From Streptomyces armeniacus (GTDB taxonomy: Bacteria > Actinomycetota > Actinomycetes > Streptomycetales > Streptomycetaceae): DNA of 64,000 nt. Both the position numbers and the translations under genes were made by a program. Shown here piece by piece: positions 25,927 through 37,370 of this stretch (positions are counted from its first letter, which is position 1; each line of letters opens with the position of its first letter). The notes beneath the pieces were generated by a model. The model worked only from the letters and a program-made list of their open reading frames with translations, had not been told where the DNA came from and did not search any database. The stretch spans positions 6,871,861 to 6,935,860 of the forward strand of contig NZ_CP031320.1 of the NCBI RefSeq assembly GCF_003355155.1. The letters are read 5' to 3'.

Positions 25927-26454
25927 ATGCCCGATCATCTGAACCCGGCGAGCGGGGTGACCGTTCGGCGGGCACGCACGAGTGATGTACGCGCGGTGCG
26001 GCGTCTCGTGGACGCCTACTCGCGCGATCGCATCCTGCTCGGCAAAGCCACCGTGACGCTTTATGAGGACATCCAGGAGTTCTGGGTCGCGGAACGCGAC
26101 CAGGACGCGGAGGTGGTCGCCTGCGGGGCTCTCCACGTGATGTGGGAGGACCTGGCGGAGGTGCGAACTCTCGCCGTGGACCCGGCCCTGAAGGGCACCG
26201 GCATGGGGCATCTGGTGCTGGAGAAGCTGTTGCAGACGGCGCGCTGGCTGGGTGTGCGGCGTATTTTCTGTCTCACCTTCGAAGTGGACTTCTTCAGCAA
26301 GCACGGCTTCATCGAGATCGGCGAGACTCCGGTCGACGGTGACGTCTACAGCGAGCTCCTGCGTTCCTATGACGAGGGCGTCGCCGAGTTCCTCGGGCTC
26401 GAACGGGTGAAGCCGAACACCTTGGGTAACAGTCGCATGCTGCTGCATCTCTGA
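25927..26454 (+). CDS. Amino-acid N-acetyltransferase, GNAT family (short ArgA-like)
   Basis: A 175-residue GNAT protein: VTVRRARTSDVRAVRRLVDAYSRDRILLGK, VVACGALHVMWEDLAEVRTLAVDPALKGTGMGHLVLEKLL (acetyl-CoA site, with Gly-Thr-Gly-Met-Gly in the pyrophosphate loop) and VRRIFCLTFEVDFFSKHGFIEI. The pattern matches the short, kinase-less N-acetylglutamate synthase-type enzymes of actinobacteria that can start arginine synthesis. No arginine genes are adjacent, so the substrate call is from the family. It starts 9 bp after the BlaI-like gene. Confidence 0.85.
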   Translation: MPDHLNPASGVTVRRARTSDVRAVRRLVDAYSRDRILLGKATVTLYEDIQEFWVAERDQDAEVVACGALHVMWEDLAEVRTLAVDPALKGTGMGHLVLEKLLQTARWLGVRRIFCLTFEVDFFSKHGFIEIGETPVDGDVYSELLRSYDEGVAEFLGLERVKPNTLGNSRMLLHL

Positions 26455-26598
26455 GTGATCCGCTATGTCCGAAACATCCCGTGAATCTTGCTGAGTCGAG
26501 AGTCAAACTCCGCTGAGGGTTTGTGTTTCCCGCGGAAAAGCGGTTTGCTTTCGTCGGTAGTATCAGTAATCGGTTATCGATGACGAATGGAGTTACCG

Positions 26599-26937
26599 GT
26601 GGCACAGAAGGTTCAGGTTCTTCTGGTCGACGACCTCGAAGGCGGCGAAGCCGACGAGACCGTGACGTTCGCGCTGGACGGCAAGAGCTATGAGATCGAC
26701 CTCAACACCGCCAACGCGGACAAGCTCCGTGACGCGCTTGCCGACTTCGTGAAGGCGGGCCGGCGCACCGGTGGCCGTTCCGGTCGCGGAAAGGGCGGCC
26801 GCGCCGCCGCTTCCACGAGCGCCAGCCAGGACACGGCGAAGATCCGTGCCTGGGCGAAGGAGCAGGGTTACGAGGTGAATGACCGGGGTCGCGTTCCGGC
26901 CAACATCCGTGAGGCCTATGAGAAGGCCAACGGCTGA
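26599..26937 (+). CDS. lsr2: Lsr2 nucleoid-associated protein
   Basis: An H-NS-like xenogeneic silencer that bridges AT-rich DNA. From the GTG at 26599 (GGAG 7 bp upstream) it is 112 residues. The N-terminal oligomerisation domain reads AQKVQVLLVDDLEGGEADETVTFALDGKSYEIDL, followed by a flexible Gly/Arg/Lys linker and the C-terminal DNA-binding domain KIRAWAKEQGYEVNDRGRVPANIREAYEKANG with the AT-hook-like RGR. It is complete. Upstream, 26504-26523 has a CAAAC/GTTTG inverted repeat and a TAGTAT -10-like box near 26560. Its 3' end overlaps the convergent gene by 22 bp. Confidence 0.96.
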   Translation: MAQKVQVLLVDDLEGGEADETVTFALDGKSYEIDLNTANADKLRDALADFVKAGRRTGGRSGRGKGGRAAASTSASQDTAKIRAWAKEQGYEVNDRGRVPANIREAYEKANG

Positions 26938-27554
26938 TCCGCGGCGAAAGCCGTAGCGGCACCGGCAGCGGCATGTGTACGCCGCAGCAGCGCCCGGTGA
27001 CACTCCGTCGCCGCGGCGCCGACCAGGCGGACAAGATCGGGGGCCTCCCCGCGCCCTCCGATTCCCAGCGCGGGCAGGGCCCGCTCACCCTCCCGCCCCG
27101 GCAGGGGAGGCCGCACCCAGGCGGCCTCCCGCGGGTACGGCGCACCCGGCACCGGGGCGGGAACACGCCCGCCCGCCCCGACCGCGCGGAGGCCGAGCTC
27201 CGTGGCGAGCGTTCCCCACTCCAGCCACTGGAGCAGCCCCGGCACCTCCGCCGCGGCCCCCTCGGCGATCAGCAGCCACACGTCGGATCCGGCCCGCAGT
27301 GCGGGACCGGCGTGCCGCGTCCGCGCCAGCAGCGGCAGGCCCGCGGCGGCCGGCAGCCGCAGGGCGTCGAAGTGCGTTCCCGTGACCAGTTCCGGCGGTT
27401 CGGCCCGCACGGGCCAGCCGAGTTCCCGCGCGTACCAGTCGATGCCGCCGCACTCCGTGCGCTGGCGTGGGATCGTGAAGAGGGTGAACGCTGTGAACGC
27501 TGCCGTCGTACGGCTCGTAAGACTCGTACGGGGACTCGCAGGGGAAGGCGTCAT
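26916..27554 (-). CDS. Conserved streptomycete hypothetical protein between lsr2 and clpC
   Basis: A 212-residue protein with QRTECGGIDWYARELGWPV near residue 30, followed by a compact alpha/beta-looking region (TGTHFDALRLPAAAGLPLLART ... WLLIAEGAAAEVPGLLQWLEWG) and EAPDLVRLVGAAATECHRALL. I recall relatives in other streptomycetes at the same place, sometimes compared with the N-terminal part of primase-polymerase proteins; I cannot confirm that here. The first 25 residues are a Thr/Ser-rich tail. Its stop lies inside the end of lsr2 on the other strand. Confidence 0.7.
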   Translation of the reverse strand: MTPSPASPRTSLTSRTTAAFTAFTLFTIPRQRTECGGIDWYARELGWPVRAEPPELVTGTHFDALRLPAAAGLPLLARTRHAGPALRAGSDVWLLIAEGAAAEVPGLLQWLEWGTLATELGLRAVGAGGRVPAPVPGAPYPREAAWVRPPLPGREGERALPALGIGGRGEAPDLVRLVGAAATECHRALLRRTHAAAGAATAFAADQPLAFS

Positions 27555-28001
27555 GTGCGGAGCAACTGAGGAACGGGCCTTGCGTTACGCACGGTTGACG
27601 GCTCGCCACGTTTCGTGCGCGCAATAGTGTTCGCCGGTAGCGGATGCGTACGGTGTCACGGCATGGACTGTCAGTGGCAGCGGGTAAGAAGTCCCTAGTG
27701 GAACGGGGGTGTGGACAGCGATGGACGAGACGCGCGGGTGCATCGGTGGCGGGGCGTTCGCCGTCGGCGTACTGGATCCAGGTGAATACGCCTGGCCTGC
27801 GGGAACATCGTCTCCCACCATCGGGTTGGAACTGTTGTCAGCTGTTCGGGGCACGAGGCGCCCAGTCCCCGCCCGCGTGGGGGCGATCCGGGCAGGTGTC
27901 GGCAGTTGGAATGAGCGGTCCCCGCTTGCGGGACTAAGCTGCGGAAGGACAGGGAGGGGACCGACCCCTCACTGCCTGACCGCTCTGAGGAGCGATTAAC
28001 G
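27555..28001 (+). promoter_or_regulatory. clpC upstream region with two ClgR-box-like sites
   Basis: GTTCGC-N5-GCG occurs twice: GTTCGCCGGTAGCG at 27629-27642 and GTTCGCCGTCGGCG at 27756-27769. This fits the inverted GTTCGC-N5-GCG type box I remember for ClgR, the activator of clp genes in Streptomyces. A possible -10 (TAAGCT) lies near 27935, and AGGAG precedes the clpC ATG. An open frame of about 90 codons across this stretch looks non-coding. Site assignment is inference. Confidence 0.45.
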
Positions 28002-30533
<2,532 letters not shown>

Positions 30534-30557
30534 CCCTCCGGTCCGTCCACGGCGACA

Positions 30558-30597
30558 CTGCGCCGGGCGCACGTCCACGGACGTACGCCCGGCGCAG
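30558..30597. terminator. Bidirectional terminator between clpC and the NACHT gene
   Basis: CTGCGCCGGGCG (30558-30569) pairs perfectly with CGCCCGGCGCAG (30586-30597). An inner ACGTCC/GGACGT stem extends it to 18 bp with one mismatch and a 2-nt loop. It lies between convergent genes and should end transcription from both sides. Confidence 0.85.
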
Positions 30598-30619
30598 TTC
30601 TGTCACGGGATGCTGTCTG

Positions 30620-33244
30620 TCACGAGATGATGCGGATGCCCTCCGGTACGCCGTTGACGCGCGGCAGCCGCGGCGTCACCCGCAGCGTCGTCAGATGCGG
30701 GAACTCCTCCAGCCACTCCATCGACCCGCCCAGGTCGTACGCCAGCCACAGGTGCGCCAGCCGTTCCCGTGAGAGCCCGGCCAGCAGCTCCTCCGGGGTG
30801 AACTGCCCGGCGATCTGCACGCACTCGCGCCCGCCCAGCTTCGCCAGCGTGTTCAGCTCCACCCGGTCGGTCAGCGGGAAGTAGAGCCCCTCGGAGTCGA
30901 GGTGGCGGATGATCTCCTCGGCGTAGTGGGCGGTGTCGAAGTTGTGCCAGCCGCGGGCGAGTTCCGCGCGGAGGGGCAGCGACGTACGGTGCCGCAGCTG
31001 CGCGAGGTAGTGGATGGCGGCGTCGTCCTTGATACGGGTCACCGTGACCGCGAGGCGGTGCGCCTCCTCGTCCGTGACTGTCGCGGGGTCCGGCAGCATC
31101 TCCAGCACGATGGGCCCGACCCAGCCCAGGCCGCGTGCGGCGGCGATGGTGGTGGGGCGGACCATGTGGCGGGTCTCGCGGCGGATACGGGCGTGGGTGG
31201 CCGGGTCGAGCTCGGTGACGTGCTCCAGGCAGGCGGCGGCCAGCAGCCGGCGCCGGTTGCGCGGCATGCCCGTGAGGCCCGGGGCGATGAGCCCTTCGAG
31301 GAGGGTGGCGCACTCGTGGGGCCGGGCGTGGGCGACGGCCATACGGATCACCTCCTCCCACTCCGGCTCGTGCGCGTGCTCCAACAGGAGCTGGAAGGTG
31401 CCGCGTTCGACGGCTTCCTTGGCGGCGAGGTAGTCCTGCACGGTGCGGTGGATGAACTCGACGGTGCCGTCGGCCCCTTCCCGCAGCAGCCCCGTACGCA
31501 GCAGGAGATGCTCGAAGATCTGGTCCGGCGCGCCCTGTCCCGAGACGGCCGGGATCGCGGGCGTGTGGGCCTCTATCTCCTCGAGTGCCGCCTCCGTTTC
31601 GAGTACGGAGCGCTCCTCTACGAGCATGCGGTACGCGAGCTTCCGCAGTATGCGCTCGCGGGGCGCGCGGTCCAGCTTCACGTCGTCGGCGTGCAGGACG
31701 CGGCGTTCGGGGTCGCGGCGCTGGAGGAGCATCTCCATGGCGGCTTCGTAGAGTTCGCGGCGGCCCTGCGGCAGGGAGCCGCTGCGGTCCCGGTTGAGGG
31801 CGCAGATCAGGCCGCACATCAGGGGGTTGGTGGCGAGGCCGCGCAGCTCGCGGTAGAGGGGGATGGACTGCAGGAGGCGTTCCTTGTAGTCCTCCAGGTG
31901 CTGGTGGTCGCGGCCGTCGTCGGTACGGGCCGCGGTGTGCCAGGCGGTGATGAACGCGGCGACCTGGTCCCGGTTCATGGGGGCCAGGGTGAGTTCGGTG
32001 AAGCCCTCGCCGGTGAGCCAGGTGGCGTCGACGGCCGGGGGGCGGGTGGTGACGAGGCAGATGTTGCCGCTGTAGATGCGCAGGACGCGGCGGAGCTGTT
32101 CGCTGAGGGCGGCGCGCTGGTGCTCGGGCGCCTCGTCCAGGCCGTCGACGAGAAGCAGGGCCCGCTCGTCGGCGAGGGTACGGGCGATCCAGCCGTCCGG
32201 TGCCTCGTCGGCCAGCGGATGGTGGATGGCCGTGAGGAAGTCGTTCGGGGTGGGGAAGCCGCTGCGGGCGAAGCGGCGTACGGGCAGGAGGAACGGGATG
32301 CGGCCGCGCAGCGGCTCGAGTTCGGCGGGCAGCCGGCCCCGTGCGGTGGTGATGGCGAGCCACTGCAGCAGGGTGGTCTTGCCGGATCCGGCGACGCCGC
32401 GGACCAGGAGGCGTTCCTGGGTGGCCAGCGCGCGCTCCGCGGGCATCAGCGGCAGGATGGGCTCGGTGGGTTCGGCGTCGTCCGCGGAGTCGTCGAACTG
32501 GGCGCCGAGACTGAGATACGTCGTCTCCAGCGGCCATGTGTCGGGGGTGTTGGGATTCGGCAGGTCGATGCCGTGGATCGTGACGCGGTTGCACTGCTCG
32601 ACAACCGTCCGCAGATAGCGTTCCTCGAACGCCGCGTCCTCCGCCGACGGCGTCGGCCGCCGCCGTACCACCGCGACATCGCCCAGATCGACCAGCTGGC
32701 GGATGTGGTGACTCCGTTCGGGCAGCCGCTCGGCGAGATGCGGCGAGCGGTCGATGAGCAGGTTGAGTACGTGCAGGCAGACGGCCACGAGCAGGCTGTC
32801 GTGGAACGACGCCGCCTCCGGCGACAGGCTCCGGTCCGCGCCCGGCACGCCCGCGCGCAGCCGGCGCGCGTAGTCCTGCGGGCCCATGCGCAGGGCCTGT
32901 ACGTCCGTGGTGTCGAGCTCGCCCATGATGGCCAGGGTGCGGGCGAGTACGGTGCCGACGCCGGCCGTCTCGCCCTGCGGCAGCTCGTACGCGCCCAGGC
33001 CGAGCCGTACGAACTCGGCGGCCAGCCGCTCCAGTTCGTCGTAGCCGCAGTCGGGGTTGGTGCCGCGGAAGGAGACGAGGCCGGCGATCAGCTGCTCGTG
33101 CTGCGCGGGTTGCTGCGGATGCTGCTGCGGGTGCTGAGGCTGCGGCGGGACTGCCGGACTCTGCTGCGTGACCGGACTCTGCTGCGTGAAGAGCCTCCGG
33201 ACCAGCGGCGCTGCGTCGACTGAGGGCAGGCGGACGGGTTCCAT
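30620..33244 (-). CDS. NACHT-domain STAND NTPase
   Basis: An 874-residue signal-transducing NTPase. A Gln/Pro-rich head is followed by a helical N-terminal domain (about 50-200). The NACHT module has Walker A GVAGSGKTT at about 283-291, Walker B ALLLVDGLDE at about 361-370, and sensor segment ICLVTTRPPAVD. Winged-helix-type segments follow (NPLMCGLICAL, FIHRTVQDYLAAKEAV), then a helical-repeat C-terminus ending in a leucine-rich-like stretch. Some bacterial NACHT proteins of this layout act in phage defence; others have no known role. No toxin or effector domain is evident. It stands alone, next to the rearranged 33-35 kb region. The start is the ATG at 33244. Confidence 0.88.
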   Translation of the reverse strand: MEPVRLPSVDAAPLVRRLFTQQSPVTQQSPAVPPQPQHPQQHPQQPAQHEQLIAGLVSFRGTNPDCGYDELERLAAEFVRLGLGAYELPQGETAGVGTVLARTLAIMGELDTTDVQALRMGPQDYARRLRAGVPGADRSLSPEAASFHDSLLVAVCLHVLNLLIDRSPHLAERLPERSHHIRQLVDLGDVAVVRRRPTPSAEDAAFEERYLRTVVEQCNRVTIHGIDLPNPNTPDTWPLETTYLSLGAQFDDSADDAEPTEPILPLMPAERALATQERLLVRGVAGSGKTTLLQWLAITTARGRLPAELEPLRGRIPFLLPVRRFARSGFPTPNDFLTAIHHPLADEAPDGWIARTLADERALLLVDGLDEAPEHQRAALSEQLRRVLRIYSGNICLVTTRPPAVDATWLTGEGFTELTLAPMNRDQVAAFITAWHTAARTDDGRDHQHLEDYKERLLQSIPLYRELRGLATNPLMCGLICALNRDRSGSLPQGRRELYEAAMEMLLQRRDPERRVLHADDVKLDRAPRERILRKLAYRMLVEERSVLETEAALEEIEAHTPAIPAVSGQGAPDQIFEHLLLRTGLLREGADGTVEFIHRTVQDYLAAKEAVERGTFQLLLEHAHEPEWEEVIRMAVAHARPHECATLLEGLIAPGLTGMPRNRRRLLAAACLEHVTELDPATHARIRRETRHMVRPTTIAAARGLGWVGPIVLEMLPDPATVTDEEAHRLAVTVTRIKDDAAIHYLAQLRHRTSLPLRAELARGWHNFDTAHYAEEIIRHLDSEGLYFPLTDRVELNTLAKLGGRECVQIAGQFTPEELLAGLSRERLAHLWLAYDLGGSMEWLEEFPHLTTLRVTPRLPRVNGVPEGIRIIS

Positions 33245-33392
33245 GCGGCTCCCCCGGAGGCCATCTGGCGTGCGTGCGGCGGCTCTTGGCAGTGGCTGCC
33301 GTGTTCAACCAAGCCTATGCGCGGGAGGCGGTCCGCGGCTATCGCCCGCGTTCGCCCGTCCGGGTCAGGGCTCGGAGCGCAGCCTTTCAAGC

Positions 33393-33502
33393 CCGTCCGG
33401 CGTTTGAGGACGGCCCTCGGCCCCGATGTGCGTGTGCCGGGCCCGGCGCCTTGGCCCGCCCCGGGCCGTGGCTGCCCCGGCTCGTCCTCAACCGCCGGAC
33501 GG
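33393..33502. repeat. Intergenic inverted repeat (CCGTCCGGCG family), copy 1
   Basis: CCGTCCGGCGTTTGAGGAC (33393-33411) and its near complement GTCCTCAACCGCCGGACGG (33484-33502; 18 of 19 positions) flank about 70 bp of G/C-rich sequence. The same 19-mer pair recurs at 48 kb. This family of paired repeats is common between streptomycete genes and can form a long hairpin. It reaches the last codons of the MFS gene. Confidence 0.75.
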
Positions 33503-34919
33503 ACCGGACCGGGCCGGGCCGCCGAGGACGGCCACCCCGGCGGCGACGGCGGCCAGCGAGGCGCCCGCCGCGGTGAGTGAGGCGGCGTCGCCGCCGAAGG
33601 TCAGCAGGACGGCGAGGACGACGGTCGGGCCCAGCTCCATGGCGGTGTTCAGCACGCCGCCTGCGAGGCCGGTCTGCCGCCCCGGAACGTCCTCCATCGC
33701 GAGTACCGCGGCGCCCGCGAACGAAGCCGCCGCCCCGGCCGGCAGCAGGACGAGGCCGGGCAGCAGGCCGAGCGCGTACGGGAGGCCCGTGTCGAGCCCC
33801 GTGGCCGCCAGCAGAAGCAGCCCGGCCGCGCCGGTGCCGAGGCCTGCTGCGGTGACCGGGCCCGTACCGTGGCGCGCGATCAGCGGCCGCGCCGCGCCGC
33901 CGGCCAGCAGCAGCGCGGCGCCGAACGGCACGAACGCCGCCGACGTCTCCAACGGCGACCAGCCGCGCGCCTCCTGTAGGTGGAGGGAGAACAGCAGGAA
34001 CGCGATCGCGGTGCTGGTCGCGGTGAGGGCGATGGCGGTCAGGCCCAGCGCGCGCCGTGGCCGCAGCAGGAAGCGCGGCGGCAGCAGCGGGTCGCGTACG
34101 CGCAGTTCCACCAGCACGAACGCGGCCAGCAGCGCGGCACCAAACAGCAGCGGCACCAGTACGGCCGCCGACGACCACGGGCGCGCGTCGGTGAGCACGA
34201 GGCCGTAACTGGCCACGGTGATACCGGCGGTGGCGAGCACGGCGCCCGGCAGATCCAGCGCGGGCGGCGCGTACGCCCCCGGGGCGCGCGTACGCGGTGG
34301 GGGCGCGGGCAGCAGCCGGGGCGCCAGCGCGAGCGCGGCGGCGGCCACCAGCAGCGGCACGGCGAAGGTCCAACGCCACGACGCCAGCGCCGAGATGACC
34401 CCCGACAGCAGATTCCCCGCCGTCGCCCCGAGTACGGAGAGGCCGCCCCACGTGGCCATGGCACGGGCGTACGCGAGCGGCGCCGGGAACAGCGCACGCA
34501 GCAGCGCCATCGCCGCGGGCGCGATCAGCGCGGCGCCGGTGCCCTGGGCGAAGCGCGCGGTGAGCAGCGCCGGATAGCCCGGTACGAGCGGCGCGAGGAG
34601 CGACGCGGCGGCGAACACCGCGAGCCCCGCGGTGAGTATGCGGCGCCCGCCGAAACGGTCGACGAGCCGGCCGCCGAACAGCAGCAGTCCGGCGAAGGTC
34701 AGCCCGTACGCGGCGTTGAGCAGGATGAGGTCGGCGCGCAGGAGGCCGTACTCGGCGCCGATGTCGGGCAGCGGCACGGCGAGCGCGGCGAGCGTGAAGA
34801 TGAGGACGGCCTGCACGGTGCCGAGCAGGGCGAAGCCCTGTGCCGTACGGGGGCGGGAGCGGGTGGTGGTGGAGCGGGCGGGTGGGGTGGCCTGTGCGGA
34901 GGGGTGGTGTTTGGCGTAG
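33488..34919 (-). pseudogene. MFS transporter, 5' end apparently lost
   Basis: A major facilitator of the drug-efflux type with about 12-14 membrane helices. TM1 reads FALLGTVQAVLIFTLAALAVPLP, the A-like loop GRLVDRFGGRRIL, and later helices include GLLPGLVLLPAGAAASFAGAAVLAMEDVPGRQ. The frame is intact to the stop, but between 34817 and about 34935 there is no ATG, GTG or TTG in frame before TM1. The only internal option, GTG at 34816, would cut into TM1. Upstream sequence is antisense to a polyketide-synthase fragment. I therefore read it as a gene whose start was removed at a breakpoint near 34919. If an upstream ATG is used, it would carry an unnatural tail. Confidence 0.65.
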
Positions 34920-35098
34920 TATTGGGTGCGGCATGTGCGTGGGGCGGTGCGCGTCGCGGACGGTGTGACAACGCTGGCGGAGCGCGGCGTGCAGCGGTTT
35001 GTGGAGATCGGCCCGGACGGCACGCTGACGGCGATGGCGCAGGCGTCGGCTCCGGCCGAGGCGGCCCTCGTGCCGCTGCTGCGGAAGGACCGTCCGGC
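34920..35098 (+). pseudogene. Shard of a polyketide synthase acyltransferase domain
   Basis: In one frame this stretch reads [16 protein letters not shown], then [20 protein letters not shown], and ends PLLRKDRPA. It matches the end of an AT domain closely: the intact AT at 57.7-58.6 kb in this window has [33 protein letters not shown] and PALRKDRPE at equal spacing. A TAG stop directly precedes the Tyr codon, and nothing else of a polyketide synthase is nearby. Codons such as TTT, ACA and TAT make it less G/C-biased than its neighbours. It is open into the chelatase frame, but that gene has its own GTG and ribosome site. Confidence 0.85.
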
Positions 35099-35159
35099 TC
35101 GCGCCCCGCGCACCCGCCGCATCCCGCCCGCACGAAGGACCCCAAGGAGAAGCAGCGAC

Positions 35160-37370
35160 GTGAGCACCCCCTATCCCTTCACCGCCCTCGTGGGCATGCC
35201 GGACCTCCAGCTGGGCCTCCTCGTCAACGCGGTGCACCCCGCCATCGGCGGCGTCCTCGTACGCGGCGAGAAGGGCACCGCCAAATCGACCGCCGTACGC
35301 GCCCTCGCCGCCCTCCTGCCGCGCCTGGAGGCCGTGCCCGGCTGCCGGTTCTCCTGCGACCCCGCCGCGCCCGACCCGGGCTGCCCGGACGGTCCTCACG
35401 AGCCCGCGACAGAACCGGGCACGGGCACCGGCACAGGCTCCTCCGGTACGACGCGCGCGGCCCGCATGGTCGAACTCCCCGTCGGCGCCTCCGAGGACCG
35501 GCTCGTCGGCGCGCTGGACATCGAACGGGCGCTGTCCGAGGGCGTCAAGGCCTTCGAGCCCGGCCTGCTGGCGGAGGCGCACCGCGGTGTGCTGTACGTC
35601 GACGAGGTCAACCTCCTGCACGACCACCTCGTCGACCTGCTGCTGGACGCCGCCGCGATGGGCGCCTCGTACGTGGAGCGCGAAGGCGTCTCCGTACGGC
35701 ACGCGGCGCGCTTCCTCCTCGTCGGCACGATGAACCCCGAAGAGGGTGAACTGCGGCCGCAGTTGCTGGACCGCTTCGGGCTGACCGTCGAGGTGGCGGC
35801 CTCCCGCGAGACGGACGAGCGGGTGGAGGTCGTACGGCGGCGGCTCGCGTACGACGCCGACCCGGACGGCTTCGCCACGGGCTGGGCCGACGACGAGGAC
35901 GCGCTGCGCGCCCGTATCGCCGCCGCCCGCGCGCTGCTGCCGAGCGTGCGGCTGGGCGACGCCGCGCTGCGGCAGATCGCCGCGACGTGCGCCGCGTTCG
36001 AGGTGGACGGGATGCGCGCGGACATCGTGATGGCGCGTACGGCGAGCGCGCTGGCGGCCTGGGCGGGCCGTACGGACGTGCTCGCGGAGGACGTACGGCA
36101 GGCGGCGCTGCTGGCGCTGCCGCACCGGCGGCGGCGCAATCCGTTCGACGCGCCCGGACTGGACGAGGACAAGCTGGACGAGACGCTGCGAGAGCACGCT
36201 GGCGAGGACGACGGCCCGGAGCCGGACCCCGACGGCGGTCCGGACGGCGGCGGACCGCAGGACGGCCCTGAGGACGGCGGTCCCGACGGCGGCGGCCCGG
36301 AGGACCCGCCGCCGTCCGGGCGGCCGCCGCTGCCCGAGCAGCGTGCGGAGGAGCAGCCCGCTCCGCAGGACGCCACGGACGCACAGGACGCCGCCGACAC
36401 CCAGGACGCGGACACGGAGACCGCCGCCCCCGGGCAGAGCCGCGCCGCCGGCGGCGCCCCCGAACAGCGCCCCGCGCAGGCCTCCGAGCCGTTCAAGACG
36501 CGCACCCTGACCGTCCCCGGCCTCGGCGAGGGCGCCGCCGGGCGGCGCTCCCGCGCCCGTACGGCGCAGGGCCGCACCACCGGCGCGCGCCGCCCGCACG
36601 GCGCGCTCGGGAAGCTGCACCTGGCGGCGACCGTTCAGGCCGCGGCCCCGCACCAGCACGCGCGCGGGCGTACCGGCAGCGGGCTGCTCGTACGCCGGGA
36701 CGACCTGCGCGAGACGGTGCGCGAGGGCCGCGAGAGCAACCTCGTGCTGTTCGCCGTCGACGCCTCCGGGTCGATGGCCGCACGGCAGCGTATGAGCGCC
36801 GTGAAGGGCGCGGTGCTGTCGCTGCTCCTGGACGCGTACCAGCGCCGCGACAAGGTCGGCCTGGTGACGTTCCGCGGGGCGGACGCCCAACTGGCGCTGC
36901 CGCCCACGTCGTCGGTGGAGGCCGCCGCGGCCCGGCTCGAATCGCTGCCCACCGGGGGCCGTACGCCGCTGGCGGCCGGACTGCTCAGGGCGCGCGAGGT
37001 ACTGCGCGTCGAGCGGATGCGCGACCCGGCGCGCCGCCCGCTGCTCGTCGTCGTGACGGACGGGCGGGCGACGGGCGGTGCGGAACCGCTGCCGCGCGCG
37101 CGGCACGCGGCGGGACTGCTGGCGGCGGAGGGCACGGCGTCGGTGGTCGTGGACTGCGAATCGGGCCCCGTACGGCTGGGCCTCGCGGCCGAACTCGCGC
37201 ACCGGCTGGGCGGCGGCCCCGCCGTGACGCTCGACGAGCTCCGTGCGGACGCGGTTTCGGACCTCGTACGGAGCGTCAGGAAGGACAGCGGGGCGGCAGT
37301 GGCGACCGCGGCCGCAGCAGCACGCGAAACCGAAGCAGCAGCCGTACGCGGCAGGAAGAGGGCAGCGTAA
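35160..37370 (+). CDS. Putative cobaltochelatase subunit, ChlI/ChlD-type fusion
   Basis: A 736-residue magnesium/cobalt chelatase-type protein. The AAA+ part has Walker [11 protein letters not shown] (about residues 38-47), the Cys-rich insert [15 protein letters not shown], and Walker [12 protein letters not shown] long acidic, Asp/Gly/Pro/Gln-rich linker (about 340-450) leads to a C-terminal VWA domain with the MIDAS motif [13 protein letters not shown]. In streptomycetes such proteins act with CobN to insert cobalt into the corrin ring. The start is the GTG at 35160, with AAGGAG upstream. The catalytic subunit CobN, normally nearby, is absent; a PKS shard lies there instead. Its stop overlaps the cobO start (TAATG). 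Confidence 0.92.
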   Translation: MSTPYPFTALVGMPDLQLGLLVNAVHPAIGGVLVRGEKGTAKSTAVRALAALLPRLEAVPGCRFSCDPAAPDPGCPDGPHEPATEPGTGTGTGSSGTTRAARMVELPVGASEDRLVGALDIERALSEGVKAFEPGLLAEAHRGVLYVDEVNLLHDHLVDLLLDAAAMGASYVEREGVSVRHAARFLLVGTMNPEEGELRPQLLDRFGLTVEVAASRETDERVEVVRRRLAYDADPDGFATGWADDEDALRARIAAARALLPSVRLGDAALRQIAATCAAFEVDGMRADIVMARTASALAAWAGRTDVLAEDVRQAALLALPHRRRRNPFDAPGLDEDKLDETLREHAGEDDGPEPDPDGGPDGGGPQDGPEDGGPDGGGPEDPPPSGRPPLPEQRAEEQPAPQDATDAQDAADTQDADTETAAPGQSRAAGGAPEQRPAQASEPFKTRTLTVPGLGEGAAGRRSRARTAQGRTTGARRPHGALGKLHLAATVQAAAPHQHARGRTGSGLLVRRDDLRETVREGRESNLVLFAVDASGSMAARQRMSAVKGAVLSLLLDAYQRRDKVGLVTFRGADAQLALPPTSSVEAAAARLESLPTGGRTPLAAGLLRAREVLRVERMRDPARRPLLVVVTDGRATGGAEPLPRARHAAGLLAAEGTASVVVDCESGPVRLGLAAELAHRLGGGPAVTLDELRADAVSDLVRSVRKDSGAAVATAAAAARETEAAAVRGRKRAA

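Noticed and set aside
27709..27999. Plus-strand open frame of 96 codons ending 3 bp before clpC
   Set aside because: It runs through the putative promoter and leader, has no recognisable motif or good ribosome site, and the long clpC leader explains the spacing better.
30603..33308. Second open frame overlapping the NACHT gene on the same strand
   Set aside because: It is an Arg/Pro/Ala-rich shadow frame; the NACHT frame has the Walker motifs and normal composition.
34926..35159. Reading the PKS shard as the N-terminus of the chelatase protein
   Set aside because: The frame is continuous, but the chelatase has its own GTG with AAGGAG upstream and a normal family N-terminus ([16 protein letters not shown]); the shard simply lacks a stop.
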